Positions 63,760-64,000 of a stretch of DNA of 64,000 nucleotides are shown here, piece after piece (the first letter of the stretch is position 1; each line of letters begins with the position of its first letter). Where the stretch lies: positions 1-64,000 of the forward strand of contig CAVQFB010000002.1 in assembly GCA_963711675.1 (NCBI GenBank). Direction: 5' to 3'. Made by a program: the position numbers and the translations under genes. The DNA comes from CAVQFB01 sp963711675. Its GTDB lineage: Bacteria; Acidobacteriota; Terriglobia; Terriglobales; Acidobacteriaceae. Below the pieces are notes generated by a model that made no database searches, was not told the origin of the DNA, and worked only from the letters and a program-made list of their open reading frames with translations.

Positions 63760-64000
63760 ATGAAAAAATCCAGGCAAGATTTTAGTAACGTGTTCTCTGG
63801 TGCCGACGCTCTCAAGAATTTCCTAAATCCCGACCGCAATGTGCCTCTACCGCTTGTGGAACTTCCCAATCGATTGAATCCATTTGCAGATCAAAAGGTG
63901 CGGGTGTTCGCGAAGTTGATGTATTTGCTGCCGCTTTTGAATTCAAAGTCTCTTCCTGTGCTGAATATGATGCTGGATAGTTCTGACAAATTGGGGGGCG
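63760..64000 (+). CDS. Start of a probable PLP-dependent lyase/synthase (cut by window edge)
   Basis: The ATG at 63760 follows the decarboxylase stop by 29 bases, with AAGGAAAA upstream, so the two are probably co-transcribed. Only 80 residues are visible: MKKSRQDFSNVFSGADALKN, then LPNRLNPFADQKVRVFAKLM and LLPLLNSKSLPVLNMMLDS. The LNPF...VRVFAKLMYLLP style resembles the N-terminus of cysteine synthase-like PALP enzymes, but the PLP lysine lies beyond the window. Treat as tentative. Confidence 0.5.
   Translation, partial: MKKSRQDFSNVFSGADALKNFLNPDRNVPLPLVELPNRLNPFADQKVRVFAKLMYLLPLLNSKSLPVLNMMLDSSDKLGG

Noticed and set aside
1..64000. Mobile elements, CRISPR arrays, tRNA or rRNA genes
   Set aside because: No transposase, integrase, regular spacer repeat, or cloverleaf-like pattern was found by reading; the locus appears to be an ordinary chromosomal EPS region.

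Overview
The window looks like a chromosomal piece of a soil Acidobacteriota, probably class Terriglobia. This is inferred from style, not from a marker gene: moderately high GC, very long Gly/Thr/Ser-rich Ig/IPT surface proteins, and paired Rieske, metallo-beta-lactamase and PilZ genes around one very large exopolysaccharide (EPS) locus. I see no rRNA, tRNA, CRISPR array, transposase or phage gene.

Layout. Positions 454-47296 are almost entirely minus strand and read from high to low coordinates as one long EPS programme. It starts with a PilZ protein (47446-47811) and a Wzc-type tyrosine autokinase (45020-47296). Next come a FlaA1/WbpM-type nucleotide-sugar dehydratase, an MBOAT acyltransferase with an AlgX-like partner, several GT2 and GT4 glycosyltransferases, a DegT aminotransferase, a PglC/WcaJ-type initiating sugar transferase, an O-antigen polymerase/ligase, a Gfo/Idh-SDR fusion, methyltransferase, Wzx flippase and a large PQQ/Ig surface protein (to 21032). 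A CDP-sugar branch follows (14279-20529: sugar epimerase, SAF oxidoreductase, FAD oxidoreductase, rfbF, GT2, rfbG), then a PIG-L deacetylase, a secreted copper-radical-oxidase-like protein, a GT39 enzyme, a Tat-signal aminotransferase, another Ig/IPT surface protein, the Wza-like export protein (2583-3629), and a Rieske plus metallo-beta-lactamase pair at the left edge. One secreted-protein gene (38923-40362) is inverted inside this run.

Regulation seems centred on the AT-rich divergent region 47812-48180, between the PilZ/wzc side and a LuxR-type response regulator whose receiver lacks the phosphoacceptor Asp. The region holds several dyads and one exact 10-bp direct repeat.

Right of it (48998-64000) the genes are mixed in strand: a lipoprotein, a formyltransferase-fold protein, a polysaccharide deacetylase, an asparagine-synthase-like amidotransferase, two CapK-type adenylate-forming ligases flanking a secreted paralogue of 38923-40362, a broken methyltransferase, GalE, a PLP decarboxylase, and the start of a probable PLP-dependent lyase/synthase. 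Together they suggest amine or amide decoration of the polysaccharide (inference).

Two cautions. At least six genes carry single-base frameshifts, so either the assembly has indel errors or a set of accessory genes is decaying. Family calls are from reading the sequence, without a database search. The most unusual signals are a transmembrane/lipobox module nested inside an Ig-like repeat in two surface proteins, a ~200-residue module present five times in three surface proteins, and an uncharacterised pair of secreted paralogues ending in an HHxHxADPC-type motif.
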